Notes: generated from the sequence alone by a model not told the origin. A stretch of DNA of 64,000 bases from Pseudomonadota bacterium (GCA_023449275.1 JAEXJM010000044.1:68441-132440), one strand, 5' to 3'. Counted from the stretch's first letter, positions 34,549-44,431 are shown. Translations and numbers: made by a program.

Positions 34549-35811
34549 ATGGATAACGCTCACTGGTTCGTTCTGACAGGCGGTCTTTTACTTTTCATAG
34601 GTGTGACATCGTCTGTATTGCGTCGTTTACCTGTAACGACAGCCATTCTCTATCTGGCAATCGGCATTCTCGTCGGGCCAACCGGCCTGAATCTGTTCCA
34701 TTTCAATCCATTGAAACAATCCCAGCTTCTCGAAGCCCTGACAGAAGTTGCCGTATTGATTTCCCTGTTTTCAGCCGGAGTCAAAATGCCGGTACCCGTC
34801 AGAATCTGGCGTTGGCGTGCCCCGATTCTTCTGGCCTCGGCTTCAATGGTCGTCAGCGTTGCGCTGATGACGGGCTTCGCCTGGTTTGTACTGGGATTGC
34901 CGATCGGAGCCGCCATTTTGCTGGCAGCTCTTCTCGCCCCTACCGATCCGGTTCTGGCAACGGACGTTCAAAGCCGACATCCGGGAGACTCCGACAAATT
35001 GAGGTTCACCCTGACGTGCGAGGCTGGCATGAACGATGGCAGCGCTTTTCCTTTTGTCGTACTGGGCATGGGACTCCTTGGCTTGCATAAAATCGGCTTT
35101 ATGGGATGGCGATGGCTTTTTATGGACGTCGTCTGGGCAACGACGGCGGGCGTCGTGATCGGCTGGCTGGCCGGCTATGGGCTTGGACGCGTGATCAGCA
35201 TGGTTCATCACAAATACAGGCATGGGCTTCTGGATGATTTTCTGGGGCTCGGTTTGATCGGTGTGGTGTATGGTATTTCCGAAATGTGCAATGCATGGGG
35301 ATTTCTGGCGGTTTTCTTTGCGGCAGTCGCATTAAGGCAGGCGGAATACCGGTCGGCTGTGGCATCCGGTGAGCGTATCGAGTTGAAAGGATCCGGGAAT
35401 GACGAAGAAGAACCCGCTCCCTTTGTCAGTTCCAGTTCGCTGGTTTTCAACGAATATCTGGAGCGTCTTTCGGAACTCGTACTGATCCTGCTGGTTGGGG
35501 GAACACTTTTCGTCAATTCGTGGAGCTGGCGTGCGGTCGGACTGGCGCTGTTCCTGTTTTTTGTGGCACGGCCGGTCAGCGTTTATCTTGGTTTGTTACC
35601 GTTAAGGGGCTTGAAACGGGTCAAGGGACTGTCAGCCTGGTTCGGTGTACGGGGGATCGGTTCGCTTTACTACCTGATGTATGCGATCGACAAGGGATTG
35701 TCTGAATCGCTGGCACTGGAATTGATCCATCTGACCCTGATCGTGATTACGCTCTCGATTCTGTTCCATGGCGTTACGGTCAGGCCCCTGCTGCAGCGTT
35801 TCTGGAAATAA
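34549..35811 (+). CDS. CPA1-type cation/proton antiporter
   Basis: 420 residues with 11-12 hydrophobic segments and the Na+/H+ exchanger core: ILVGPTGLNLF in an early segment, LLAPTDPVLATDVQ (unwound helix with a functional Asp) and CEAGMNDGSAFPFV. A soluble loop (about 275-305) is acidic. It is an inner-membrane exchanger; whether Na+ or K+ is moved cannot be told. No partner gene is adjacent. Confidence 0.88.
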   Translation: MDNAHWFVLTGGLLLFIGVTSSVLRRLPVTTAILYLAIGILVGPTGLNLFHFNPLKQSQLLEALTEVAVLISLFSAGVKMPVPVRIWRWRAPILLASASMVVSVALMTGFAWFVLGLPIGAAILLAALLAPTDPVLATDVQSRHPGDSDKLRFTLTCEAGMNDGSAFPFVVLGMGLLGLHKIGFMGWRWLFMDVVWATTAGVVIGWLAGYGLGRVISMVHHKYRHGLLDDFLGLGLIGVVYGISEMCNAWGFLAVFFAAVALRQAEYRSAVASGERIELKGSGNDEEEPAPFVSSSSLVFNEYLERLSELVLILLVGGTLFVNSWSWRAVGLALFLFFVARPVSVYLGLLPLRGLKRVKGLSAWFGVRGIGSLYYLMYAIDKGLSESLALELIHLTLIVITLSILFHGVTVRPLLQRFWK

Positions 35812-35863
35812 GCGAGTGACGGGTCTGGCAGCCTGACAGCGGTCAAACCCGTCATATCGAAAA

Positions 35864-36046
35864 TCAGTCACTCCAGAGCTTGCCGCCTGTTGCCCAGTTT
35901 TCTTTTTTGACATCCTGAATAATGATGTCGACAGCGCCTTCAGAACATTGCAGGGTTTTGACGGTAGCTTCGGTAATGGCCTTGACGAGTTCACGTTTCT
36001 GTTCGACGGTACGGCCTTCAAACAGTTGTATATTGATAGTTGGCAT
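35864..36046 (-). CDS. 4-oxalocrotonate tautomerase family protein
   Basis: 60 residues after choosing the ATG at 36046, which exposes the catalytic Pro at position 2 (MPTINIQLFEGRTVEQKRELV). Conserved Arg12 and a beta-alpha-beta fold pattern are visible. Such enzymes tautomerise small keto acids; the substrate is unknown. The longer upstream frame has no homology. Confidence 0.88.
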   Translation of the reverse strand: MPTINIQLFEGRTVEQKRELVKAITEATVKTLQCSEGAVDIIIQDVKKENWATGGKLWSD

Positions 36047-36172
36047 ATCGTTCCTTGCAAATAAAAAAGTTACCATGTAATTGTCCGGACAGATTATACG
36101 ACGGGCATCGTGAAATGAGTGTACGCCTGCGAATGGAGGCATCACGCATAAAAGTTCCTGAAAACCATTGCC

Positions 36173-36201
36173 TTGCTGAAACCGGGGGCATCTTGTAAAA
36201 T
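36173..36201 (+). promoter_or_regulatory. Sigma-70 promoter of glyA
   Basis: TTGCTG at 36173-36178, a 17-bp spacer and TAAAAT at 36196-36201. This leaves a leader of about 145 nt. It contains a 15-bp palindrome at 36309-36323 (TCCACAAATTGTGGA) that could be an operator. Confidence 0.55.
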
Positions 36202-36352
36202 TCCTCACTATTTTTATTGCGCTTTATTTTCCGGCCGTTTTCAATATCTTTTATATGAAATGGCTCAACGTGCGGATGCCTTGTGGTGGGTTAAGGGTTC
36301 CGTCATTCTCCACAAATTGTGGAAAAGTACACTTTCATCATTGGAGCAGGAC

Positions 36353-37600
36353 ATGTTTGCTAAAGATTATTCCCTCCCTCAGGTAGATTCCGAGTTGTGG
36401 GATGCCATTTTGCGTGAGAATACCCGTCAGGAAGATCATATTGAACTGATCGCTTCCGAAAACTATTGTTCACCTGCCGTGATGCAGGCTCAGGGTTCTC
36501 AATTGACCAATAAATATGCGGAAGGTTATCCCGGCAAGCGTTACTACGGCGGATGTGAATACGTCGATATCGTTGAGCAGCTGGCGCTGGATCGTGTCAA
36601 GAAACTGTTCGGCGCCGAAGCGGCCAACGTTCAGCCCAATTCCGGTTCACAAGCCAATCAGGCGGTTTTCCTTGCCATGCTGAACCCGGGCGATACCATT
36701 ATGGGCATGTCCCTTGCCGAAGGTGGCCACCTGACCCACGGCATGGCTTTGAACATGTCGGGAAAATGGTTCAATGTCGTTTCCTACGGCCTGAATGAAA
36801 AAGAAGAGATCGATTACGACAGGATGGAACAACTGGCTCACGAACACAAGCCCAAACTGATCATTGCCGGTGCGTCCGCCTATTCCCTGCGTATCGACTT
36901 TGAACGTTTTGCCAAAGTCGCCAAAGACGTCGGCGCTTATTTCATGGTTGATATGGCGCACTATGCCGGTTTGATCGCCGCTGGCGTTTATCCAAGCCCG
37001 GTTCCTTACGCTGATTTTGTGACATCCACGACGCACAAGTCCCTTCGTGGCCCGCGTGGCGGTTTCATCCTGATGAAACCGGAATTCGAACGCAAGATCA
37101 ATTCCGCCGTTTTCCCGGGTTTGCAGGGTGGCCCCCTGATGCACGTGATCGCCGGCAAGGCCGTTGCATTCAAGGAAGCATTGCAGCCTGAATTCAAGGT
37201 CTATCAGGAACAGGTTCTGAAAAATGCAAGCGTTCTGGCCAACACTCTGGTCGATCGTGGCTTCCGCATTATTTCCGGACGCACCGAATCCCACGTTATG
37301 CTGGTCGATCTTCAAAGCAAGAACATCACCGGCCGTCAGGCAGAAACGATTCTGAACAGCGGCCATATCACCTGCAACAAGAATGCGATTCCAAATGATC
37401 CGCAAACCCCATTTGTTACCTCTGGTATCCGTCTGGGCAGCCCTGCCATGACGACGCGTGGCTTCAAGGAAGCTGAATCGGCCATCGTCGGCAATCTGCT
37501 GGCAGATGTCATTGAAAATCCAAACGATCAGGCTACGATCGAACGGGTGCGTGCCGAAGTCAGGAAACTGACTACGGCTTTCCCGGTCTATCAGCATTGA
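36353..37600 (+). CDS. glyA: Serine hydroxymethyltransferase
   Basis: PLP enzyme interconverting serine and glycine with tetrahydrofolate. The 415 residues begin MFAKDYSLPQVDSELWDAI. The PLP-Lys motif is VTSTTHKSLRGPRGG. Further family landmarks are LIASENYCSPAVMQAQGS and YAEGYPGKRYYGGCE. The frame is open 60 codons upstream, but the ATG at 36353 has GGAGCAGG and the standard N-terminus. It connects with glyoxylate/glycine metabolism suggested at the right end of the window. Confidence 0.97.
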   Translation: MFAKDYSLPQVDSELWDAILRENTRQEDHIELIASENYCSPAVMQAQGSQLTNKYAEGYPGKRYYGGCEYVDIVEQLALDRVKKLFGAEAANVQPNSGSQANQAVFLAMLNPGDTIMGMSLAEGGHLTHGMALNMSGKWFNVVSYGLNEKEEIDYDRMEQLAHEHKPKLIIAGASAYSLRIDFERFAKVAKDVGAYFMVDMAHYAGLIAAGVYPSPVPYADFVTSTTHKSLRGPRGGFILMKPEFERKINSAVFPGLQGGPLMHVIAGKAVAFKEALQPEFKVYQEQVLKNASVLANTLVDRGFRIISGRTESHVMLVDLQSKNITGRQAETILNSGHITCNKNAIPNDPQTPFVTSGIRLGSPAMTTRGFKEAESAIVGNLLADVIENPNDQATIERVRAEVRKLTTAFPVYQH

Positions 37601-37615
37601 CCGGATATCGCTCTG

Positions 37616-37647
37616 AAAAAGCCACCTCAGTACAGGTGGCTTTTTTT
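37616..37647 (+). terminator. Terminator after glyA
   Basis: Stem GCCACCT/AGGTGGC with a six-base loop, preceded by an A-run and followed by seven T. Confidence 0.92.
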
Positions 37648-37698
37648 ATCGGTTAGAATTCCGGTAGGTTTTGGTGCAAATCTTTCATTGAAGCGACT

Positions 37699-38820
37699 AT
37701 GAGCGAATTCGGAAAAAATCATGATTCACTGGCGGATCATGAAAAATTCATGCGGCGGGCGTTGGAACTGGCCCGGGAATGTTCTGTTTTGACTTCACCC
37801 AATCCCAGGGTGGGATGTGTGATAGCCAGAGATGGGGAAATTATCGGTGAGGGATTCACGCAGCCTGCAGGCGGTAATCATGCCGAAATAGAGGCATTGA
37901 AGGATGCCGGCAAACGTGGAAAAGATTGTCGTGATGCGACGGTTTACGTGACTCTTGAGCCCTGTAGCCATTATGGCCGGACGCCGCCCTGTGTGGATGC
38001 CCTGATCAGGGCGAAAGTGAAACAGGTCGTCGCTGCAATTGAAGATCCGAATGTCAAGGTCGCGGGCAAGGGATTCGCAACGTTGAAAGCGGCCGGTATC
38101 GATGTGCTTTGTGGCGTCTTGTCTGACGAGGCCAGGGAGTTGAATCATGGTTTCCTGTCCCGTTTCGAGAGGGGACGGCCATGGGTCAGGATGAAGGTGG
38201 CAGCCAGTCTGGATGGGAAGACGGCGCTGGTCAACGGCGAAAGCCAGTGGATCACTTCGGAAGCGGCCAGAAGGGACGGCCACCTGTGGAGAATGCGGGC
38301 GGACGCCATCATGACGGGCATCGGAACCGTCATCAAGGACAATCCCCGATTGAATGTACGCTTGCCGGATGCAATCCGGCAGCCCAAACGGATTGTGGTG
38401 GATAGCCAGTTGAAAACACCGATTGATGCCCGTGTTCTTGAAAATGGGGGCAATACATGGATTTTCTCCGCCAATGCGTCGCCATACAAAATCGAGGCAA
38501 TGGAGAAAAAAGGAGTCAGGGTATTTTCCGTGATTAATGATACAGGCCGCGTCAATCTGGCTGACATGATGAAAGTTCTGGCGGAAAAGGAAATCAATGA
38601 AGTGCATGTCGAAGCCGGCGCGACCCTGAACGGCGCGCTGATACAGGCCGGATTCGTCGATGAATTGCTGATCTATCTGGCCCCGTGTTTCCTGGGCAGT
38701 GGAAAAAATATGGTCAGCCTGAACGATATCGCCAATCTGTCCGACAAGATATCATTTGAATTTCATGAGATCCGTACGATTGAAAAAGACATACGAATTA
38801 TCGCGAGACTAACGAAATAA
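37699..38820 (+). CDS. ribD: Bifunctional riboflavin deaminase/reductase RibD
   Basis: Carries out the second and third steps of riboflavin synthesis. The 373 residues have an N-terminal deaminase domain with zinc ligands (GNHAEIEAL and TLEPCSHYGRTPPCVDALI). The C-terminal NADPH-dependent reductase domain (from about 160) has VRMKVAASLDGKTA, WITSEAARRDGHLWR and GIGTVIKDNPRLNVR. nrdR, often upstream in related genomes, is not here. ribE follows after 12 bp. Confidence 0.96.
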   Translation: MSEFGKNHDSLADHEKFMRRALELARECSVLTSPNPRVGCVIARDGEIIGEGFTQPAGGNHAEIEALKDAGKRGKDCRDATVYVTLEPCSHYGRTPPCVDALIRAKVKQVVAAIEDPNVKVAGKGFATLKAAGIDVLCGVLSDEARELNHGFLSRFERGRPWVRMKVAASLDGKTALVNGESQWITSEAARRDGHLWRMRADAIMTGIGTVIKDNPRLNVRLPDAIRQPKRIVVDSQLKTPIDARVLENGGNTWIFSANASPYKIEAMEKKGVRVFSVINDTGRVNLADMMKVLAEKEINEVHVEAGATLNGALIQAGFVDELLIYLAPCFLGSGKNMVSLNDIANLSDKISFEFHEIRTIEKDIRIIARLTK

Positions 38821-38832
38821 CTGGAGAAATAC

Positions 38833-39447
38833 ATGTTTACGGGAATTATTCAGGCTGTCGGAAAAATCAGGTCGGTCACGCCACAGGGCAAAGATAAAAA
38901 TGCCGGTGTCCGTCTGGAGATCGAGGCAGGTGCATTGCCGATGGACGATGTCAGGATCGGGGACTCGATTGCCTTGAACGGCGCCTGTATGACTGTCGTC
39001 GAAAAAACGGAAACCGGCTTCAAGATAGACGTTTCGCATGAAAGCCTCGATAAAACCGCCGGGCTGGATGGCTTGAATGAAGTCAATCTGGAAAAAGCGA
39101 TGGCGTTGGGCGAGATGCTGGGAGGCCATCTGGTATCCGGTCATGTGGACGGCGTCGGTATTGTCCGGAAATTCTCCCCAGTCGCCGAATCCTGGGAGCT
39201 GGTCGTGGAAGCGCCGTCCGATCTCGCCAAATTCCTTGCCTATAAAGGTTCGGTCGCCGTGAATGGCGTTTCCCTGACGGTCAACAAAGTGAGTGATACC
39301 GATTCGGGATGCCTTTTTTCCATCAATCTCATTCCGCATACAATGGAGGTGACCACGTTGAAAAATCTCAAGGTCGGTTCCAGAGTCAATCTGGAAATCG
39401 ATCTGATCGCCCGTTATGTGGAACGGATGCTGGCGGCAGGCAAATAA
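38833..39447 (+). CDS. ribE: Riboflavin synthase alpha chain
   Basis: Dismutates two 6,7-dimethyl-8-ribityllumazine molecules to riboflavin. The 204 residues form two lumazine-binding repeats. The first starts MFTGIIQAVGKI with LNGACMTVV; the second has GHVDGVG and VNGVSLTVNKV. CTGGAGAAA precedes the ATG. It is in an operon with ribD. Confidence 0.97.
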   Translation: MFTGIIQAVGKIRSVTPQGKDKNAGVRLEIEAGALPMDDVRIGDSIALNGACMTVVEKTETGFKIDVSHESLDKTAGLDGLNEVNLEKAMALGEMLGGHLVSGHVDGVGIVRKFSPVAESWELVVEAPSDLAKFLAYKGSVAVNGVSLTVNKVSDTDSGCLFSINLIPHTMEVTTLKNLKVGSRVNLEIDLIARYVERMLAAGK

Positions 39448-39487
39448 CGCCGGAAATATGGCGTTTCCGGGATGCAGAAATAATGGA

Positions 39488-41020
39488 TCAGGCCTCTGCC
39501 GTTTCCGGATGCCCTTCATCGGATACATCCTGACAGGCAACGGGCAGTATCGTTTTCAGCCGGTACTGACGTTGCCTGTAATTCCCCTCCGGCCCGGTAA
39601 GGCCACAATCCACCTTTTCGAAAAGGCGGCTGATTCTTGAGAGAATCTGGCGTTCCTGTCCTGTCTGAATCAGGATGAGCCTGCGTTTGCTTCGCCTGTA
39701 AAATTCACGGATATCGACAAGAAGGCAGTGGCCTTTATCCGCATTGTGGATATCCAGCAAAAGTGCTTCGGGACGGGATAAGCCAAACTGGGCCGCCAGT
39801 TCTATTCTGGCCGCGAGAAACGGGTGGCTGCTGAGGATGTCATGGGTCAAATAGGGTTGTGCATTGAGCGCCCATGGGGCAGGGGTCGCTTTCGCAGCGA
39901 TTTTGTTGAGAAAATCTGTGGCTTCCGTTTTGCCATTGCCGCTGGCCTTCTGAAGCCAGTAAACAGCCTTGATATCGTTTGATTCATCTTCCCTGCGTGC
40001 ACGCCAGGCATGCATGCCGCGCTCAAACTGGGCCGTCGCATGCCCGAGATTGGCCGCCAGTTCGAGATAACGCTGGGCATCGGCCATGTTTCTCTGGGAA
40101 AATTCAGCTTTCTGGTAAATGAGGGAAAGTGCATACCATGCCTTTGCAAGACCCTGTTCGCCTGCTTGCGTAAGCCATCGGATCGCCTTTTTAAAGCTGG
40201 TTGCCGTGGCTCCGTTATGGATGCGGACACCGTCCTCATCCATCCGTGCATACCAGAGACCCAGTGAAAAAGCGGCCTCGGCATTTTTCTGTTTTGCAGC
40301 CATTTCCCACATGGACTGGATTTCCTCGGATGCCTGTCCATCCTGCTTCATAAGGAGTTGTCCGCAGCGGAATAGCAGGCGGGATGATTGCGCATCCATA
40401 TGGCGGACTTCACCTGGCTGGTCTGTCTGTAACATCGATCTTGCAATAGGCAACGCATGCTGCAGGAAAACCGGATAATCCCCGGCTTCCCAGGCATGCT
40501 CGATCAAGGCGATCTGGGCGTCGATTATCCCGGCATCCGCCGCCCTGGCTGTCCATTTCAGGGCATTGTTTATGGTGGAAGGACGCGCATTGGGATCTTT
40601 GGCGAGTTCAGCCAGCAGCCATTGGGCCTCGGCAATATCGTGATCGGCAATGGTTTCGAGAATATGAATGGCTTCCGTATATTTTTTGTCATCGATCTGG
40701 CCGGTGCCTGACAGGATCAGTCGTGCCAGCACCAGACCGGCTCCATAGTGTTTTTCCGACAGGGCGCTTCTGTACCATGACTGGATGGCCATCTGATCCG
40801 GAAAATTCCTGGCAATTTCATAAGGAACATGATCGCCTATCAGCAAACAAGCCTCTTTACTGTTTTGTGCCGCCGCACGGCTTAGCCAGTGCAGGGCTGT
40901 TGTCAGGCTTTTGGGCAGGCTCTTTGTCCCAAACAGATAGAGTTTCCCAAGCTCAAGCTGTGCTTCCGGATGGTTGGCGCGGGCTTCGCGCAAGAGCTGT
41001 AATTCTTCTCGATTAGCCAT
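39488..41020 (-). CDS. Sel1/TPR-like repeat protein
   Basis: 510 residues built largely from Sel1-type repeats of 36-40 residues, such as PEAQLELGKLYLFG...ALHWLSRAA and AEAAFSLGLWYAR...AIRWLTQAGEQG. Repeats span roughly residues 15-375. The C-terminal 130 residues form a separate non-repeat part. There is no signal peptide, so it is probably cytoplasmic. Such proteins act as adaptors; the partner is unknown. It converges on ribE with a 40-bp gap. Confidence 0.85.
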   Translation of the reverse strand: MANREELQLLREARANHPEAQLELGKLYLFGTKSLPKSLTTALHWLSRAAAQNSKEACLLIGDHVPYEIARNFPDQMAIQSWYRSALSEKHYGAGLVLARLILSGTGQIDDKKYTEAIHILETIADHDIAEAQWLLAELAKDPNARPSTINNALKWTARAADAGIIDAQIALIEHAWEAGDYPVFLQHALPIARSMLQTDQPGEVRHMDAQSSRLLFRCGQLLMKQDGQASEEIQSMWEMAAKQKNAEAAFSLGLWYARMDEDGVRIHNGATATSFKKAIRWLTQAGEQGLAKAWYALSLIYQKAEFSQRNMADAQRYLELAANLGHATAQFERGMHAWRARREDESNDIKAVYWLQKASGNGKTEATDFLNKIAAKATPAPWALNAQPYLTHDILSSHPFLAARIELAAQFGLSRPEALLLDIHNADKGHCLLVDIREFYRRSKRRLILIQTGQERQILSRISRLFEKVDCGLTGPEGNYRQRQYRLKTILPVACQDVSDEGHPETAEA

Positions 41021-41621
41021 TTAACAATGAGAAAACAATGGATCATTCCGATTCGGATTGCAAATTCAGGAGTGCTTGTCCCGGAAAGAGGAATTCCTGA
41101 AATAACAATTTTGTACCCTTACAACAGATATATAACCCTGTTTGCCGTATTTGGAAACTTTTCTGATACATAAACGCAACATATTGTTGCGCCGGAAGAC
41201 GTTTTATCCCGAAAGGGCCGAATGGTATCTTTCAGAGACGATGGCATAAAGGCGCTCATGAGAAGACTTTTGATTTCCCCTGTTTTTCATTTGGCAGAAA
41301 CAATACAGGAAAGCGCGATTCCTTCTTCGAACACATGGCCGGATTATTCATCGGGACAGCAGAAGCGGGCATGTAAAAGGAATCATGTTGAATTTCAGCA
41401 GGTTGTGCAGGACTTTTAATTTCAGTTGATCCATTCTTGTGTGATGCAAATACAACATTTTTGGTCTTTTAAGGCGATATAGGCAGCATTTGTGCTTTTT
41501 GGACGACTAAAAAGTGGCGTTGATTTTCATCAAAAGGTATCTTTCACTCGTCCGAGTGCTTAATCGAGCTTGGCTGGATTCAATCCAAAGATTAAAAATA
41601 CTTCTAAAAGGGAAGGCAAAA
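41021..41621. other. Long intergenic region upstream of the first porin
   Basis: About 600 bp. It contains a 7-bp inverted repeat at 41175-41191 and, at 41448-41465, an AAATACAACATTTT motif shared with the second porin's upstream region. The motif-to-ATG distance is 156 bp. A 65-codon frame at 41222-41419 has no recognisable features. The rest is unassigned. Confidence 0.45.
41448..41465 (+). promoter_or_regulatory. Shared porin upstream motif (first copy)
   Basis: AAATACAACATTTTTGGT, repeated with a 2-bp insertion at 42919-42938. It lies at nearly the same distance from the start codon (about 150 bp) in both porin genes, which suggests a common promoter or operator element. Confidence 0.5.
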
Positions 41622-42701
41622 ATGAAAAAAACTCTGATCGCATTGGCTGTGCTGGGTGCTGCTGCAGGCGTTGCTCATGCACAGTCCAACGTAACTATCT
41701 ATGGTATCGTCGATACCGGTTTCATCAAGGAATCCGGCAAAGACATCAGAATGGGTGAAAACGTCAACAACCGTATCGGTTTCCGCGGTGTGGAAGACCT
41801 GGGTTCCGGCATGAAAGCCACCTTCGAACTGGAAAAACGTTTCGAATTGGCAGATGGTACCCTGAAAGAAAGCAACGGTTATAAAAGTGAAGGAAAAACC
41901 ACTGACTGGGACGGTGCGGCCAACGTCGGTCTGAAAGGCGACGCATGGGGTGCTGTTCGTCTGGGTCGTGTGAACGAACTGACTACGGAAACCATCCGTA
42001 AATTCGACCCATTCTATCAGTATGGTGTCGGTTCCATGTTCCTGAGCCAACAGCGTTCCGCCCGTATTTCCGACACGGTTCGTTACGACAGCCCGAACTG
42101 GAGTGGCTTCCACTTTGGTGCAACCTATTCTCTGGGTGGCAATACCAATACGGATAGCAAAGTAATTGCTGCGCAGGCAACTGGTGCCGACAATGACGGT
42201 TACGCAATTTCCTTGGGTTACGACAATGGCCCTCTGGCATTGGTTGGTAACTGGAGCCGTCTGGCTGATTCCAACAAGTCTTCCGTCTGGAACTTGGGTG
42301 CATCTTACAAATTCGGTCCTGCAAAAGTTTCCCTGGCTTACGAACAGACCAAGAATAAAGGCTGGAAACTGGATGACCGGACTAATTATGGTGACATAGG
42401 ATTGGGTGCGCAATCCAAACAGCAGAACTGGTTGCTGGGTCTGGAATGGACTCTTGGCCCAGGCCGTTTGAACGCTTCCGTCAACTACAACCAGGTTAAA
42501 GATGTTGCGCTTTGGAATGGTGACGACAAGGACAGCCTGAAATACGCTCTGGGTTACACCTACAACCTGACCAAACGTACCTCGATCTATGGTAACGTTG
42601 CTTATACCGATTACGATGACGAAAAGGTTGCCGGATACTATGGCTATAGCAACCGTGACAGCGTCACCGGTGTACAGGTCGGTATCACCCACAAGTTCTA
42701 A
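41622..42701 (+). CDS. Gram-negative general porin (first of tandem pair)
   Basis: An outer-membrane 16-strand trimeric porin of the Neisseria/Burkholderia type. The 359 residues have a signal peptide (MKKTLIALAVLGAAAGVAHA, mature QSNVTIYG). The N-terminus is IYGIVDTGFIKESGK, with NRIGFRGVEDLGSGMKATFELE, and the C-terminus ends in Phe (GVQVGITHKF), as required for outer-membrane assembly. GGGAAGG precedes the ATG. It is closely similar to the next gene, differing mainly in putative surface loops. Confidence 0.95.
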   Translation: MKKTLIALAVLGAAAGVAHAQSNVTIYGIVDTGFIKESGKDIRMGENVNNRIGFRGVEDLGSGMKATFELEKRFELADGTLKESNGYKSEGKTTDWDGAANVGLKGDAWGAVRLGRVNELTTETIRKFDPFYQYGVGSMFLSQQRSARISDTVRYDSPNWSGFHFGATYSLGGNTNTDSKVIAAQATGADNDGYAISLGYDNGPLALVGNWSRLADSNKSSVWNLGASYKFGPAKVSLAYEQTKNKGWKLDDRTNYGDIGLGAQSKQQNWLLGLEWTLGPGRLNASVNYNQVKDVALWNGDDKDSLKYALGYTYNLTKRTSIYGNVAYTDYDDEKVAGYYGYSNRDSVTGVQVGITHKF

Positions 42702-42760
42702 TTTGTTCAGGGCGTAACTCCGGTCAATTCGGGGTGACTGCCGCCTGACTGACAGAACGA

Positions 42761-42790
42761 AAAACGCACATGCTTGCATGTGCGTTTTTT
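42761..42790 (+). terminator. Terminator after the first porin
   Basis: A 13-bp stem (42761-42773 with 42776-42788) around ACATGC-tt-GCATGT, followed by a T-run. The second porin's terminator has the same core. Confidence 0.9.
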
Positions 42791-42918
42791 TATTTGCCGT
42801 AAAAGCAAGGAAGGGGTTCTTCTGATGGTTGAATGGGGAAGGGCAAGCTTTGCCGATATGCGCTGTGATGTATTGAAAAAGGTTAAAAGATATTGAAACA
42901 GGTTTATGTGTGTTTTGT

Positions 42919-42938
42919 AAATACAACATTTTATTGGT
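42919..42938 (+). promoter_or_regulatory. Shared porin upstream motif (second copy)
   Basis: AAATACAACATTTTATTGGT, located about 151 bp before the second porin ATG. Compare 41448-41465. Confidence 0.5.
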
Positions 42939-43089
42939 TAAATTGGAAAAAACATCCATAAAAAATTATGCCAGATGCCAATTTCCCTTTTCTTTTCACC
43001 AGAACATAGTATTTTTATCCTGTCTGGATAAATCAGGTGGGATTGATTTTCACAGATTTCATACATACCTATTAAAAGGGAAGGCAAAA

Positions 43090-44166
43090 ATGAAAAAAAC
43101 TTTAATCGCATTGGCTGTGTTGGGCGCTGCTGCAGGCGTTGCTCATGCACAGTCCAACGTCACCATTTATGGTGTCGTTGACACCGGTTTCATCAAGGAA
43201 TCCGGCAAAGACATCAGAATGGGTGAAAACGTCAACAACCGTATCGGTTTCCGTGGCGTTGAAGACCTGGGTTCCGGCATGAAAGCCACTTTCGAACTGG
43301 AAAGACGTTTCAATTTGAATGATGGTACCTTGAAAGAAAGCAATGGTTACGATGGTAAGGAAGGCAAAACCACTGACTGGGATGGTGCGGCCAACGTCGG
43401 TCTGAAAGGCGACGCATGGGGTGCTGTTCGTCTGGGTCGTGTGAACGAGCTGACCACGGAATCCATTCGTAAGATGGATCCGTTCTATCAATATGGTGTC
43501 GGTGGCATGATCGAAAGCACGCAGCGTTCCGCCCGTATTTCCGATACGGTTCGTTACGACAGCCCGAACTGGAGCGGTTTCCACTTTGGTGCAACCTATT
43601 CCTTGGGTGGCAATACCAATAACGACAGCGCTTCTGACTATATGAAGGAAGTCAAGGCTGATGGCGCAGACAATGACGGTTATGCACTTTCCCTGGGTTA
43701 CGACAACGGCCCTCTGGCCTTGGTCGGTAACTGGAGCCGTATCGCTGATTCCAACAAGTCCTACAGCTGGAATCTGGGTGCAGCTTATAAATTCGGTCCT
43801 GCACGTGTTTCCCTGGCTTATGAACATACCAAGGACAAAGGTTGGTGGCTCGGTGAGCGCAATGATGAGTTTGGTGCATCCAAACAGAAAAACTGGTTGT
43901 TGGGTCTGGAATGGACTCTTGGCCCAGGTCGCCTGAACGCTTCCGTCAACTATGCGAAAGTCAGTGACGTTGCTAGCTGGAATGGTGACGACAAAGACCT
44001 GTTTAAATACGCTCTGGGTTACACCTACAACCTGTCCAAACGTACGGCAATCTACGGTAACGTGGCTTATACCGACTACGACGACAAGGCTTTGGGTAAA
44101 TTCTACGGTGCAGACAACCGTGACAGCGTTACCGGTGTACAGGTTGGTATCACCCACAAGTTCTAA
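43090..44166 (+). CDS. Gram-negative general porin (second of tandem pair)
   Basis: 358 residues. The signal peptide and most predicted beta strands are identical to the upstream porin, with the same C-terminal GVQVGITHKF. Differences cluster near residues 85-100, 185-205, 255-275 and 335-345 of the precursor, likely surface loops. The Shine-Dalgarno region (AAAAGGGAAGGCAAAA) is also the same. This indicates a recent tandem duplication with loop divergence. It has its own terminator, so the genes are separately transcribed. Confidence 0.95.
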   Translation: MKKTLIALAVLGAAAGVAHAQSNVTIYGVVDTGFIKESGKDIRMGENVNNRIGFRGVEDLGSGMKATFELERRFNLNDGTLKESNGYDGKEGKTTDWDGAANVGLKGDAWGAVRLGRVNELTTESIRKMDPFYQYGVGGMIESTQRSARISDTVRYDSPNWSGFHFGATYSLGGNTNNDSASDYMKEVKADGADNDGYALSLGYDNGPLALVGNWSRIADSNKSYSWNLGAAYKFGPARVSLAYEHTKDKGWWLGERNDEFGASKQKNWLLGLEWTLGPGRLNASVNYAKVSDVASWNGDDKDLFKYALGYTYNLSKRTAIYGNVAYTDYDDKALGKFYGADNRDSVTGVQVGITHKF

Positions 44167-44222
44167 TTTGTTCAGGGCATAACTCCGGTCAGACCGGAAT
44201 TGCTGTCTGATAAAAAAGAACG

Positions 44223-44256
44223 AAAGACACACATGCTTGCATGTGTGTCTTTTTTT
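44223..44256 (+). terminator. Terminator after the second porin
   Basis: A 14-bp perfect stem (44223-44236 with 44239-44252) with the same ACATGC-tt-GCATGT core as the first porin's terminator, then a T-run. Confidence 0.92.
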
Positions 44257-44431
44257 GCGGACTTGTCGTTCGTAAATTGTTCGGTTGCCGATTTTATAAC
44301 GACAATTGCGGGCGTATAGGGCAAGCTTGTGATAGTCTATTGAACCGTAAGTCGACAGTTTGCTGTACAGGAATGGACAGCGAACGGTTGAGTCGGTTAT
44401 TTGTATACGAATTCTGAATGAGGTTTATTTC

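Noticed and set aside
41222..41419. 65-codon frame in the porin upstream region
   Set aside because: Random-looking composition, no Shine-Dalgarno sequence and no family.
41604..44232. Long antisense frames (451 and 376 codons) opposite both porins
   Set aside because: Both are repetitive shadows of the porin coding sequence. Their similarity to each other only reflects the porin duplication.
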